From NCBI GenBank assembly GCA_964563585.1, contig CAZLXG010000054.1:1-15252 (forward strand): 15,252 nucleotides of DNA. The letters are read 5' to 3'. The position numbers and the translations under genes are program-made. This document shows positions 1 through 6,988 of the stretch, piece by piece; the stretch's first letter is position 1, and the number at the start of each line of letters is the position of its first letter. The notes under the pieces were generated by a model. The model had not been told where the DNA came from. It searched no databases and saw only the letters and a list, made by a program, of their open reading frames with translations. This DNA comes from CAZLXG01 sp964563585. Its GTDB lineage: Bacteria; Bacteroidota; Bacteroidia; Flavobacteriales; Flavobacteriaceae.

Positions 1-34
1 TAATCAATTTTACTTTCTCTTATTCCGTTTTAAC

Positions 35-517
35 TTATAGATTCAACTGCCAAAAACCAACATCAAGCCATTTATCAAATTTTAATCCTACTCCTTTAAA
101 ATGTGCCACTTGTTTAAAACCAAATTTTTCATGCAGTTTTACACTTGCTTCATTTGGCAATGTTAAACCGCCAATTATTACATGATAATTTTGCGTCTTC
201 AAAAGTTCTAAAAGTTCAGCATACAATTTAGACCCTATTTGCTTTCCTTTTGCTTCATGATGTAAATACACCGTAGTTTCAACAGTATGTTTATACGCAG
301 GTTTTTGTCGCCATTTACTAGCGTAAGCATATCCTAAAATTTTGCCTTTTTCTTCAAAAACAATAAAAGGAAATGTTTTAGAAATAGTTTCTATTTTATC
401 AACAAAAATGGCAACTTCAAAAGGAAGATTATCAAAAGTTACAACTGTATTTAATACATAATAATTGTAAATATTTACAATCTGTTGCGCATCATTACTA
501 TGTGCTTTTCTAATCAT
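35..517 (-). CDS. GNAT N-acetyltransferase, phosphinothricin acetyltransferase (PAT/Bar)-like
   Basis: This 160-residue protein is a single GNAT domain. GNAT enzymes transfer the acetyl group of acetyl-CoA to an amine. The acetyl-CoA-binding loop reads KGKQIGSKL (about residues 90-98), a variant of the R/QxxGxG/A motif. The block HTVETTVYL (77-85) and the C-terminal KFDKWLDVGFWQ (146-157) are typical of the PAT/MddA branch, which acetylates methionine sulfone, sulfoximine or phosphinothricin-like amino acids. The true substrate cannot be read from sequence; related chromosomal genes are usually detoxification or housekeeping enzymes. There is no signal peptide, so it is cytoplasmic. The ATG at 517 gives a complete family-length protein. 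It lies 10 bp downstream of the YfiT-like gene on the same strand, so the two are probably co-transcribed. Confidence 0.85.
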   Translation of the reverse strand: MIRKAHSNDAQQIVNIYNYYVLNTVVTFDNLPFEVAIFVDKIETISKTFPFIVFEEKGKILGYAYASKWRQKPAYKHTVETTVYLHHEAKGKQIGSKLYAELLELLKTQNYHVIIGGLTLPNEASVKLHEKFGFKQVAHFKGVGLKFDKWLDVGFWQLNL

Positions 518-527
518 ATTAAATAGG

Positions 528-1073
528 TTAAAGCCAATTATTACGCCTCAATAAGTTTTCAATATGTGCATAATGATGATTGCTATGCCATGCATAAATA
601 CCTATATTTTTCTTTAATAAAACCTCGTCATTTGTTTCTGGATGAATAAAACATGCATTCAAATCGTCAATAGTTAACGTTTTAAGTAAATACGCTAACT
701 TAAAATGAATTGCTCTTAAATGATTAAGAGACATTTCTATTGGTGCCGTTTTAGCATCATTTAGTTCTGCCCAACGCTCTTCAAAATATGCTTTTATAAT
801 TGGTTTGTCTTCTGTTAAAGCCCATTTAAAACGTGTGTAACTATGATGATGACTATCGGATAAATGATGAACTACTTGCCTTACCGTCCAACCTTCTGGC
901 CTATATGGCGTATCAAGTTGTTGGTCGGTTAAATCTTTTACAAGGTTTTCTAAACGATTAGGAAAATGTTCTAGTATAGAAATCCAGCTTTCAATTTGCT
1001 GATCTGAAATATTATTTGGACATTCAAATTCACCAATTGGGTATCTTAACTCTTGTAATTCTTGCTCTGTCAT
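528..1073 (-). CDS. YfiT/BstA-like putative metal-dependent hydrolase or thiol S-transferase (DinB superfamily)
   Basis: The protein (181 residues) is a DinB-type four-helix bundle of the YfiT family. The metal ligands expected for YfiT are visible: His69/His70 in VRQVVHHLSDSH and His163 plus His167 in AWHSNHHYAH. The N-terminal LRYPIGEFECP and the central GWTVRQ are further family hallmarks. Bacillus subtilis YfiT is a nickel-binding structural reference, and the related BstA/DinB-type enzymes transfer bacillithiol to electrophiles. Bacteroidota are known to make bacillithiol, so a role in thiol-dependent detoxification is plausible, but it is inferred and not shown here. The protein is cytoplasmic and full length. 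It heads a likely two-gene operon with the downstream acetyltransferase. No clear -7 box was seen upstream of its ATG. Confidence 0.85.
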   Translation of the reverse strand: MTEQELQELRYPIGEFECPNNISDQQIESWISILEHFPNRLENLVKDLTDQQLDTPYRPEGWTVRQVVHHLSDSHHHSYTRFKWALTEDKPIIKAYFEERWAELNDAKTAPIEMSLNHLRAIHFKLAYLLKTLTIDDLNACFIHPETNDEVLLKKNIGIYAWHSNHHYAHIENLLRRNNWL

Positions 1074-1148
1074 TTAGCAAAGGTAAAAAATGCTATGCAA
1101 TTTCTACAAAATCATTTCTTAACCAATTTGTTGTAGCAAATATTGAAT

Positions 1149-1308
1149 TGAATCGTTTTATTTTATTATTAAAAAATAAATTTTCAATCTTGGTACTTAA
1201 AATATTTTTTCATCTTTTCGATAAACAAAATGAGTTATAAGTCAGGAAAAAAAATGTAGGGAAAATTATTTTACATAACTAAAGCACTTCAACTGAATCG
1301 TTTTATTT
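1149..1308. repeat. Short direct repeat pair in the intergenic region 1074-1328
   Basis: The 15-mer TGAATCGTTTTATTT occurs at 1149-1163 and again at 1294-1308, start to start 145 bp apart, within the 255-bp gap between two minus-strand genes. The surrounding bases are also partly similar and AT-rich. No gene, tRNA or convincing hairpin terminator was seen in 1074-1328. Its role is unknown: it could be a pair of protein-binding sites, remnants of a duplication, or chance similarity in AT-rich DNA. Confidence 0.4.
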
Positions 1309-1328
1309 ATTAGATATTATGACTATTT

Positions 1329-2033
1329 TTATTTATTCTTTTCATTATAAGCTTCTACAAATTTTTTCGCCCTTATATTACCGTTGTTGTATTCTAATGC
1401 TTTTTTAAAATTATTAAATACTTGTAAACTATCACCTTGTTGTAAATATGCATCCGCCAAACTATCATAAACATTGTCACTTTTAGGATATAAAGCAACA
1501 TTCATTTCAAATACTTCTATTGCTTTTTCAATTTCATTATCCCCAAGTAATTTATAACCAATGCGATTAACCTGCCTTTCTTCAATTAGCACACTTGTAG
1601 AATCTTGTTTTTTAATTTCTAAATAACCTGCTAATGCTTTTTTGTATTCTTTATTCGTAAAATATATTCTTGGAGTTATAAAAGAGTCACTAACTTTTAA
1701 ATAATCGTAAGTGATTAAATTTTCATCTTCTTTCGAAATTATAGACAAATAACGCTTTTTTGTTTCTGGATGCTGAACAAAATGAAGTTTTGTGTACATA
1801 TCTGCAACAAAAAAAATGTTGTCACCTGTAATAACTGGTTCAATTTTTTCTGCACCTTTCCATTTTAAAAACAATGTATTGTTTTTGTAATACACATCAA
1901 TAACCTCATCTTGATTGTATAAATAACGTCCAGATGTTTGCTCAATATACTCTGCCGTATAATCTATACTTTTAGAACAGCTTGAAAGAATAACTATAAA
2001 AAACAAAGAAAATAGTGTGGTTTTAGTTTTCAT
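1329..2033 (-). CDS. Small lipoprotein with a beta-rich domain and TPR repeats
   Basis: From the ATG at 2033 this is a 234-residue protein. The N-terminus is a lipoprotein signal: basic MKTK, hydrophobic 7-16, lipobox LSS then Cys19. The open frame extends back to 2087, but that would place the start inside the terminator hairpin at 2081-2099 and bury the signal peptide, so 2033 is preferred. Residues about 24-115 look beta-rich, resembling the domain found after the catalytic part of Bacteroidota serine hydrolases. Residues about 155-230 are helical TPR repeats (NVYDSLADAYLQQGD is the clearest). The same order, beta domain then TPR, commonly forms the tail of beta-lactamase-like hydrolases, but no catalytic domain is present here. 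It is probably anchored in an envelope membrane. Its function is unknown. Confidence 0.75.
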   Translation of the reverse strand: MKTKTTLFSLFFIVILSSCSKSIDYTAEYIEQTSGRYLYNQDEVIDVYYKNNTLFLKWKGAEKIEPVITGDNIFFVADMYTKLHFVQHPETKKRYLSIISKEDENLITYDYLKVSDSFITPRIYFTNKEYKKALAGYLEIKKQDSTSVLIEERQVNRIGYKLLGDNEIEKAIEVFEMNVALYPKSDNVYDSLADAYLQQGDSLQVFNNFKKALEYNNGNIRAKKFVEAYNEKNK

Positions 2034-2071
2034 TTTGATTGATTTGATTAATAATGTGATAAAATATGAGC

Positions 2072-2108
2072 AAAAAAAAAGTCTCATTATAAATGAGACG
2101 ATTTTTTT
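2072..2108 (-). terminator. Rho-independent terminator after the cyclophilin-FKBP gene, possibly bidirectional
   Basis: GTCTCATT (2081-2088) and AATGAGAC (2092-2099) form a perfect 8-bp stem with a 3-nt loop. On the minus strand the hairpin is followed by nine T residues (the A run at 2072-2080), so it ends the transcript of the gene at 2147-3079. On the plus strand seven T residues follow (2102-2108), so it could also stop opposing transcription. It sits only about 40 bp upstream of the lipoprotein start at 2033. Confidence 0.85.
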
Positions 2109-2146
2109 AAAATTTTGTTACTATAATTCTAGTAAATAATCTATAA

Positions 2147-3079
2147 TTATTTAACTGCCATTAATTCAACATCAAAAATTAATGTTGCATCTGGTGGAAT
2201 TACGCCTCCTGCACCTTGACTTCCGTAACCTAAATGACTTGGGATAACAAAACGTGCTTTATCACCTACTTTTAGTAAGCTTACGCCTTCATCCCAACCA
2301 GCAATAACTTGCCCCATTCCTAATGGAAAATCAATTGGTTCGTTACGTTTGTATGAAGAATCAAACACCGTCCCATCTGCTAATTGACCTTTATAATGTA
2401 CTGATACTGTTTTACCTTTTTCTGCATTTGCTCCGTCACCTTTTTGAAGTATTTGGTAACGTAATCCGCTTTCCGTTTTACTAAAACCAGTAGCTATTTT
2501 ATCTAATTCTGCTTCAGATTTTGCTTTTGATTCAGCTAACTTCTTTTCTCTAGAACCTTCAAAAGTTCTGAATGATTCTATTGCATTAAAAGCTTCTGCT
2601 TCTGCCCCAACCTTAACTATCTCTATACTTTCAAGAGCATCACCTTGTGCTATAGCGTCAACAATATCTTGTCCTTCAACAACCTTCCCAAAAACAGTAT
2701 GCTTATTATCTAACCAAGATGTTTCAATATGTGTGATGAAAAACTGACTCCCGTTTGTTCCTGGACCTGAATTTGCCATTGATAAAACTCCTGGACCATC
2801 ATGTTTTAAATCTGGATGAAACTCGTCATCAAACTGATATCCTGGATTTCCTGTTCCGGTGCCTTGTGGGCAACCCCCTTGAATCATAAAATCTGGAATT
2901 ACTCGATGAAATTTTAACCCATCATAATAAGGGTTACCTTGTTTTTTTACCGAGTTTTCTAAATTCCCTTCAGCTAAAGCTACAAAGTTACCAACTGTTC
3001 CTGGTGTTTTTTGATATTCTAAAGCAACTAGGATTTCTCCTTTTGTTGTATTAAATTTTGCGTATAAACCGTCTTGCAT
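2147..3079 (-). CDS. Dual-family peptidyl-prolyl cis-trans isomerase (cyclophilin domain fused to FKBP domain)
   Basis: Two complete proline isomerase domains lie in one 310-residue chain. Residues 1-160 are cyclophilin: FHRVIPDF (57-64) holds the catalytic Arg59, and Gln67, Gln112, Phe114, Trp122 and His127 match the cyclophilin A active site. Residues about 165-200 are a charged, probably helical linker. Residues 203-310 are FKBP: Tyr229, Phe239-Asp240, Phe251, Val258-Ile259, Trp262, Tyr285 and Phe302 match the FKBP12 pocket. Both sites therefore look active. No signal peptide is visible, so it should act in the cytoplasm on folding proteins. Cyclophilin-then-FKBP fusions are known as dual-family immunophilins in some bacteria, including flavobacteria. 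A TATATTTG -7 box lies about 25 bp upstream on the minus strand, and a strong terminator follows, so it is probably transcribed alone. Confidence 0.92.
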   Translation of the reverse strand: MQDGLYAKFNTTKGEILVALEYQKTPGTVGNFVALAEGNLENSVKKQGNPYYDGLKFHRVIPDFMIQGGCPQGTGTGNPGYQFDDEFHPDLKHDGPGVLSMANSGPGTNGSQFFITHIETSWLDNKHTVFGKVVEGQDIVDAIAQGDALESIEIVKVGAEAEAFNAIESFRTFEGSREKKLAESKAKSEAELDKIATGFSKTESGLRYQILQKGDGANAEKGKTVSVHYKGQLADGTVFDSSYKRNEPIDFPLGMGQVIAGWDEGVSLLKVGDKARFVIPSHLGYGSQGAGGVIPPDATLIFDVELMAVK

Positions 3080-3103
3080 TATTGTTTATTTTATTTGAAG
3101 TTG

Positions 3104-3111
3104 CAAATATA
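3104..3111 (-). promoter_or_regulatory. Candidate Bacteroidota -7 promoter element for the cyclophilin-FKBP gene
   Basis: Read on the minus strand this is TATATTTG, an exact match to TAnnTTTG. It lies 25 bases upstream of the ATG at 3079, implying a short leader. No TTG -33 element is found at the usual distance, so this is a half-match only. Confidence 0.45.
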
Positions 3112-3129
3112 TGAAATGATTTACGATTT

Positions 3130-3137
3130 TAGTTTTG
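3130..3137 (+). promoter_or_regulatory. Candidate Bacteroidota -7 promoter element for the uncharacterised gene at 3179
   Basis: TAGTTTTG matches TAnnTTTG exactly and lies about 40 bases upstream of the ATG at 3179. The nearest TTG (3101-3103) is 26 bases further upstream, more than the usual spacing. If the box is real, transcription begins near 3143, which rules out the far-upstream start at 3074. Confidence 0.45.
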
Positions 3138-3178
3138 CATATTATGAATATAATTTTAGTTTTATGAAAAATTATTTT

Positions 3179-3619
3179 ATGAAACTTTCTTTTGATAAAC
3201 TATTGGCTGCTTTTGGAAATATGCGCGCAATGGAACGTACACATATTGATGATTATACCGAAGCTATAATTAATGATATAAAAGATTCTCCTTTTGCCGT
3301 TTCTCAACAAGATGTATTATATGCAGCTACTAAAGAACTTGGTGGATTTTATTACTTAAAAACTATTATTGTAGGCACTTTAAAAATTAAAACTAAGAAA
3401 GGTGCTAAACTAAATATAGCTGGTAAATCATTTGATCTTACCTTAAACACAGATATGGATGAATTTGAATCAGAATATTCAAATGTATCTAATCGATTTA
3501 TAACAAGAATAGATTTTCAAATTGAAAAAGAAGATGTTTCTAAAATTGATAAATCTTTAGTTAACACATTAGTATTAACTGCTAAAAAAAATAATATTGA
3601 GTTTAAAACAAACTATTAA
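3179..3619 (+). CDS. Uncharacterised small cytoplasmic protein
   Basis: I do not recognise this family. From the ATG at 3179 the protein is 146 residues; an ATG at 3164 would add five. The open frame continues to 3074, but the extra part is translated promoter-like DNA rich in Tyr and Phe, so a late start is preferred. It has no signal peptide or membrane segment. Residues about 1-60 look helical (a run of acidic and polar residues from THIDDYTEAI). Residues about 60-115 alternate as beta strands (KTIIVGTLKIKTKKGAKLNI), followed by a charged helix and a last strand. No catalytic motif is seen. Codon use resembles its neighbours. It stops 3 bp before the convergent recQ stop and diverges from the prolyl isomerase gene. 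Its function is unknown. Confidence 0.7.
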   Translation: MKLSFDKLLAAFGNMRAMERTHIDDYTEAIINDIKDSPFAVSQQDVLYAATKELGGFYYLKTIIVGTLKIKTKKGAKLNIAGKSFDLTLNTDMDEFESEYSNVSNRFITRIDFQIEKEDVSKIDKSLVNTLVLTAKKNNIEFKTNY

Positions 3620-3622
3620 AGA

Positions 3623-5827
3623 TTAATTTGCTACTTCGCTGATAAATTTAATACGGTATAAACGCAATTCTTCATCGTCATAATCGCCATCAAACTCTTC
3701 AATAGCTGCATCTATGTCATCAGACTCAGATTCCATAAAGTAATCATGAATTTCTTCTTGCTGGTCTTCGTCTAAAATATCATTAAGCCAATAATCTATA
3801 TTCAGCTTAGTTCCCGAATATACTATAACTTCCATTTCCTTTATAAACTCATCCATAGACATGCCTTTTGAAGACGATATATCATCTAAGGGTAATTTTC
3901 TGTCTACATTTTGAATGATGTATAACTTGTTTGCTGAGTTAATTCCGGTAGATTTTACAACCAAATCATCTGGTCGAATCACATCATTTTCATCTACATA
4001 TTTAGATATAAGTTCGATAAAATCTTTACCATATTTTTTTGATTTCCCATCGCCAACACCATGAACATTTGCAAGTTCGGACATGCTAATTGGATACTTT
4101 AAAGACATATCTTCTAGCGAAGGGTCTTGAAAAATAACAAACGGTGGTACACCTAATTTTTTAGCATTTCGTTTTCGTAAATCTTTCAACATATTCATCA
4201 ACACTGTATCTGCAACTGCTCCAGTACCTTTTGCTGCTGTAATGATAGTACCATCTTCTTGTTCTCCATCAAAAATATGATCTTCAGTCATCATAAAAGA
4301 CACAGGGTTTTCTATATATGCTTTTCCTGCGTCAAGCAATTTTATTACACCATAGGTTTCTATATCTTTTTTAAGATAACCAGCAACTAATGTTTGCCGT
4401 AATAAAGCCATCCAATATTTATTACTTTGGTGTTTTCCATTCCCAAAAAAGGATTGATCGTTAGTTTTATGTGAATTTATAAGCGCGTTTTCTTTACCAA
4501 TAATAACGTTTACTAAATCTTTAGATTTATATTTTTGATTTGTTTTACTAATCGTTTCTAAAAGCAGCTTAACATCATCTTTGGCTTCATTTTTCTTCTT
4601 TGGGTAACGAACATTATCATCCATATCTCCACCATCACCAGTTTCAGTGTCAAATTCTTCACCAAAATAATGAAGGATAAATTTTCTTCTAGAAATAGAG
4701 GTCTCAGCAAAAGCTACAACTTCTTGCAGTAAAGCATGACCTATTTCCTGTTCTGCTACTGGCTTACCAGACATGAATTTTTCTAACTTCTCAATATCTT
4801 TATAGGCATAAAACGCTAAACAATGTCCTTCACCACCATCACGTCCTGCTCTACCCGTTTCTTGGTAATAACTTTCAATACTTTTGGGAATATCATGATG
4901 GATTACAAAACGCACATCGGGTTTATCGATACCCATTCCAAAAGCAATGGTAGCCACAACCACATCAACATCTTCCATAAGAAACTTATCTTGATGGCTC
5001 GACCTAGTTTTCGCATCTAAACCTGCATGATATGGCACAGCTTTAACACCATTTACTTGTAATACTTGCGCCAATTCTTCTACACGTTTTCTACTTAAAC
5101 AATAAACGATACCCGATTTACCATCATTTTTCTTAATAAATCTGATTATATCCGCATCAACGTCTTTAGTTTTTGGACGCACTTCATAATATAAATTTGG
5201 TCTATTAAACGATGCTTTAAATGTTGTTGCTCCGCCAATACCTAGATTTTTAATAATATCTTCTTGTACTTTTGGCGTTGCCGTAGCTGTTAAACCTATA
5301 ATAGGAATGTTATCCCCTATTCTACCTATAATATGGCGTAAATTTCTATATTCTGGTCTAAAATCGTGTCCCCATTCACTAATACAATGTGCTTCATCTA
5401 CAGCCATAAATGAGATTTTTACCGAACGTAAAAACTCTACATTTTCTTCTTTAGTTAACGATTCTGGTGCTACATAAAGTAATTTTGTAATACCATTTAC
5501 TATATCTTCTTTTACTTGCTTTACTTCGGTTTTATTTAATGAAGAATTTAAAACATGAGCAATACCGTTTTCATTTGAAATACCACGAATAGCATCAACT
5601 TGATTTTTCATTAAAGCAATTAAAGGCGATACCACAATTGCGGTTCCTTCTTGCATTAATGCAGGTAGTTGATAACAAAGAGACTTACCACCTCCTGTTG
5701 GCATAATTACAAATGTATGTTTGCCAGATAATAAACTTTCAATAACAGTTTCTTGTAGTCCTTTGAATTTACTAAATCCAAAATATTTTTTTAGTGCAGC
5801 ATGCAAATCACTTTTTGCCATTAACAT
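3623..5827 (-). CDS. recQ: ATP-dependent DNA helicase RecQ, zinc-site-less variant
   Basis: This 734-residue protein is a RecQ helicase that unwinds DNA 3' to 5' during recombination and repair. Walker A is MPTGGGKS (42-49), the Walker B box is DEAH (144-147), the RecQ aromatic loop is AHCISEWGHDFRPEY (146-160), and motif VI is QETGRAGRDGG (322-331). A winged-helix RQC region (about 415-520), an HRDC domain (about 540-612) and a further C-terminal region with an acidic stretch (about 685-720) follow. The zinc-binding segment is present (ISRRKFILHYFGEE, 378-391) but all four usual cysteines are missing: Ser stands where the first is expected, and GDGGDMDDN (397-405) replaces CxxCxxC. The only cysteines in the protein are 51, 148, 243 and 336. 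The start at 5827 could instead be 5821 (MAKSDLH). It diverges from kpsF. Confidence 0.95.
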   Translation of the reverse strand: MLMAKSDLHAALKKYFGFSKFKGLQETVIESLLSGKHTFVIMPTGGGKSLCYQLPALMQEGTAIVVSPLIALMKNQVDAIRGISNENGIAHVLNSSLNKTEVKQVKEDIVNGITKLLYVAPESLTKEENVEFLRSVKISFMAVDEAHCISEWGHDFRPEYRNLRHIIGRIGDNIPIIGLTATATPKVQEDIIKNLGIGGATTFKASFNRPNLYYEVRPKTKDVDADIIRFIKKNDGKSGIVYCLSRKRVEELAQVLQVNGVKAVPYHAGLDAKTRSSHQDKFLMEDVDVVVATIAFGMGIDKPDVRFVIHHDIPKSIESYYQETGRAGRDGGEGHCLAFYAYKDIEKLEKFMSGKPVAEQEIGHALLQEVVAFAETSISRRKFILHYFGEEFDTETGDGGDMDDNVRYPKKKNEAKDDVKLLLETISKTNQKYKSKDLVNVIIGKENALINSHKTNDQSFFGNGKHQSNKYWMALLRQTLVAGYLKKDIETYGVIKLLDAGKAYIENPVSFMMTEDHIFDGEQEDGTIITAAKGTGAVADTVLMNMLKDLRKRNAKKLGVPPFVIFQDPSLEDMSLKYPISMSELANVHGVGDGKSKKYGKDFIELISKYVDENDVIRPDDLVVKSTGINSANKLYIIQNVDRKLPLDDISSSKGMSMDEFIKEMEVIVYSGTKLNIDYWLNDILDEDQQEEIHDYFMESESDDIDAAIEEFDGDYDDEELRLYRIKFISEVAN

Positions 5828-5931
5828 TGATTATAATAAAAAATTAATTTACTAATTAAAAACACTCTAAACCTTAAAATTACATTCTGTAATTTAATAT
5901 ATCTATTTAGAGAACCCTCATGTTTTTTCGT

Positions 5932-5939
5932 TAGTTTTG
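5932..5939 (+). promoter_or_regulatory. Candidate -7 promoter element for kpsF-tatC
   Basis: TAGTTTTG is an exact TAnnTTTG match in the 195-bp divergent region between recQ and kpsF. It predicts a start near 5946 and a leader of about 77 nt. No TTG -33 element is seen at the expected distance. Confidence 0.45.
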
Positions 5940-5969
5940 TAACGAAATTTAAAATTCAATTTTGATTAA

Positions 5970-5997
5970 CATTTAAAGATAATAAAATCTTTAAATG
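5970..5997 (+). promoter_or_regulatory. Perfect 11-bp inverted repeat in the kpsF leader
   Basis: CATTTAAAGAT (5970-5980) and ATCTTTAAATG (5987-5997) are perfectly complementary and separated by 6 nt (AATAAA). The element lies downstream of the candidate promoter and 26 bp before the kpsF start, so it would form a hairpin in the messenger RNA or act as a symmetric operator on DNA. It is AT-rich and has no T run immediately after it, so it is not a standard terminator. Its function is inferred only. Confidence 0.6.
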
Positions 5998-6022
5998 CAT
6001 CAACTAAAAAAAATGATAAATT

Positions 6023-6988
6023 TTGAAGGATAAAAATTCTATTATAAATACTGCCATACAAACCATTAAAATGGAGAGCGAGGCCATTTTAAATTTATCT
6101 AATTTATTAAATGATGATTTTGCGAAGGCTGTAAAACTTATTTACAATTCCAATGGTCGTGTTATTATTACCGGAATTGGCAAAAGTGCTATTATAGCTA
6201 GTAAAATTGTAGCCTCTTTAAATTCTACAGGAACCCCAGCAATTTTTATGCATGCCGCCGACGCTATTCATGGTGATTTAGGACTCATTCTTAAAGATGA
6301 TGTTGTTATCTGTATTTCTAATAGTGGCAATACACCAGAAATTAAAGTTCTTGTTCCTCTTATAAAAAGAGCAAAAAATAAATTGATTGCTTTTACAGGT
6401 AAAACAGATTCGTTTTTAGCAGAACATGCAGATTATATTATAAATACTTATGTTGAAAAAGAGGCTTGCCCAAATAATTTAGCGCCAACCACAAGCACCA
6501 CAGCACAATTAGTAATGGGAGATGCACTTACTGTTAGTTTATTAGAGTTACGTGGTTTTTCTAGCAACGACTTCGCAAAATATCACCCGGGAGGTGCTTT
6601 AGGAAAAAAATTATATTTAAGAGTTCAAGATATTTCTTCTGTAAATGAAAAACCTAAAGTATTAGGCGACACCAATATTAAAAATGTAATTGTTGAAATA
6701 ACAGAAAAACGATTAGGTGTTACTGCTGTTTTAGAAAATGAAAAAATTATAGGTATTATTACCGATGGCGATTTACGTAGAATGTTAGCCAAAACTGATG
6801 ATTTTTCTAAGTTAACTGCTAGAGATATTATGAGTGCAAACCCGAAACGCATTAATGCAGATGCTATGGCAATTGTTGCTATGGAAGTTATGGAAACCAA
6901 CGAAATTTCTCAACTTCTTGTTGAAGACAATGGCAACTATGCAGGTGTTGTACACTTACACGATTTAATAAAAGAAGGTATTATATAA
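6023..6988 (+). CDS. kpsF: Arabinose-5-phosphate isomerase KpsF/KdsD
   Basis: The enzyme converts ribulose-5-phosphate to arabinose-5-phosphate, the first step towards Kdo in the lipopolysaccharide core. The 321 residues hold a SIS sugar-isomerase domain (about 30-180) and two CBS domains (about 200-320). The family blocks GIGKS (51-55), MHAADAIHGDLG (76-87), SNSGNTPE (99-106), CPNNLAPTTSTT (149-160) and FAKYHPGGALGKKL (184-197) are all present. The start is TTG at 6023: an in-frame stop lies just upstream (6017-6019), the next in-frame ATG is residue 17, and the residues between match the normal family N-terminus (KDKNSIIxTA). An out-of-frame ATG at 6013 could point to an alternative start combined with a one-base indel in the T run. 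The stop overlaps the tatC ATG by one base (TAATG). Confidence 0.95.
   Translation: MKDKNSIINTAIQTIKMESEAILNLSNLLNDDFAKAVKLIYNSNGRVIITGIGKSAIIASKIVASLNSTGTPAIFMHAADAIHGDLGLILKDDVVICISNSGNTPEIKVLVPLIKRAKNKLIAFTGKTDSFLAEHADYIINTYVEKEACPNNLAPTTSTTAQLVMGDALTVSLLELRGFSSNDFAKYHPGGALGKKLYLRVQDISSVNEKPKVLGDTNIKNVIVEITEKRLGVTAVLENEKIIGIITDGDLRRMLAKTDDFSKLTARDIMSANPKRINADAMAIVAMEVMETNEISQLLVEDNGNYAGVVHLHDLIKEGII

Noticed and set aside
1016..1240. Plus-strand open frame of 74 codons
   Set aside because: It begins inside the YfiT-like gene on the other strand and then runs through AT-rich intergenic DNA; low-complexity Lys/Phe/Leu protein with no domain.
2034..2087. N-terminal extension of the TPR lipoprotein to the ATG at 2087
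   Set aside because: It would start inside a strong terminator hairpin and place 18 residues before a textbook lipoprotein signal peptide.
3074..3178. N-terminal extension of the uncharacterised gene to 3074
   Set aside because: It overlaps the start of the divergent gene and both candidate promoter boxes; the translation is aromatic-rich and unlike the rest.
4823..5020. Plus-strand frame inside recQ
   Set aside because: Antisense to a strongly conserved helicase region, no initiation context and no known domain.
6625..6900. Minus-strand frame inside kpsF
   Set aside because: Complement of the CBS domains; hydrophobic look comes from reading Ile/Val/Glu codons backwards.
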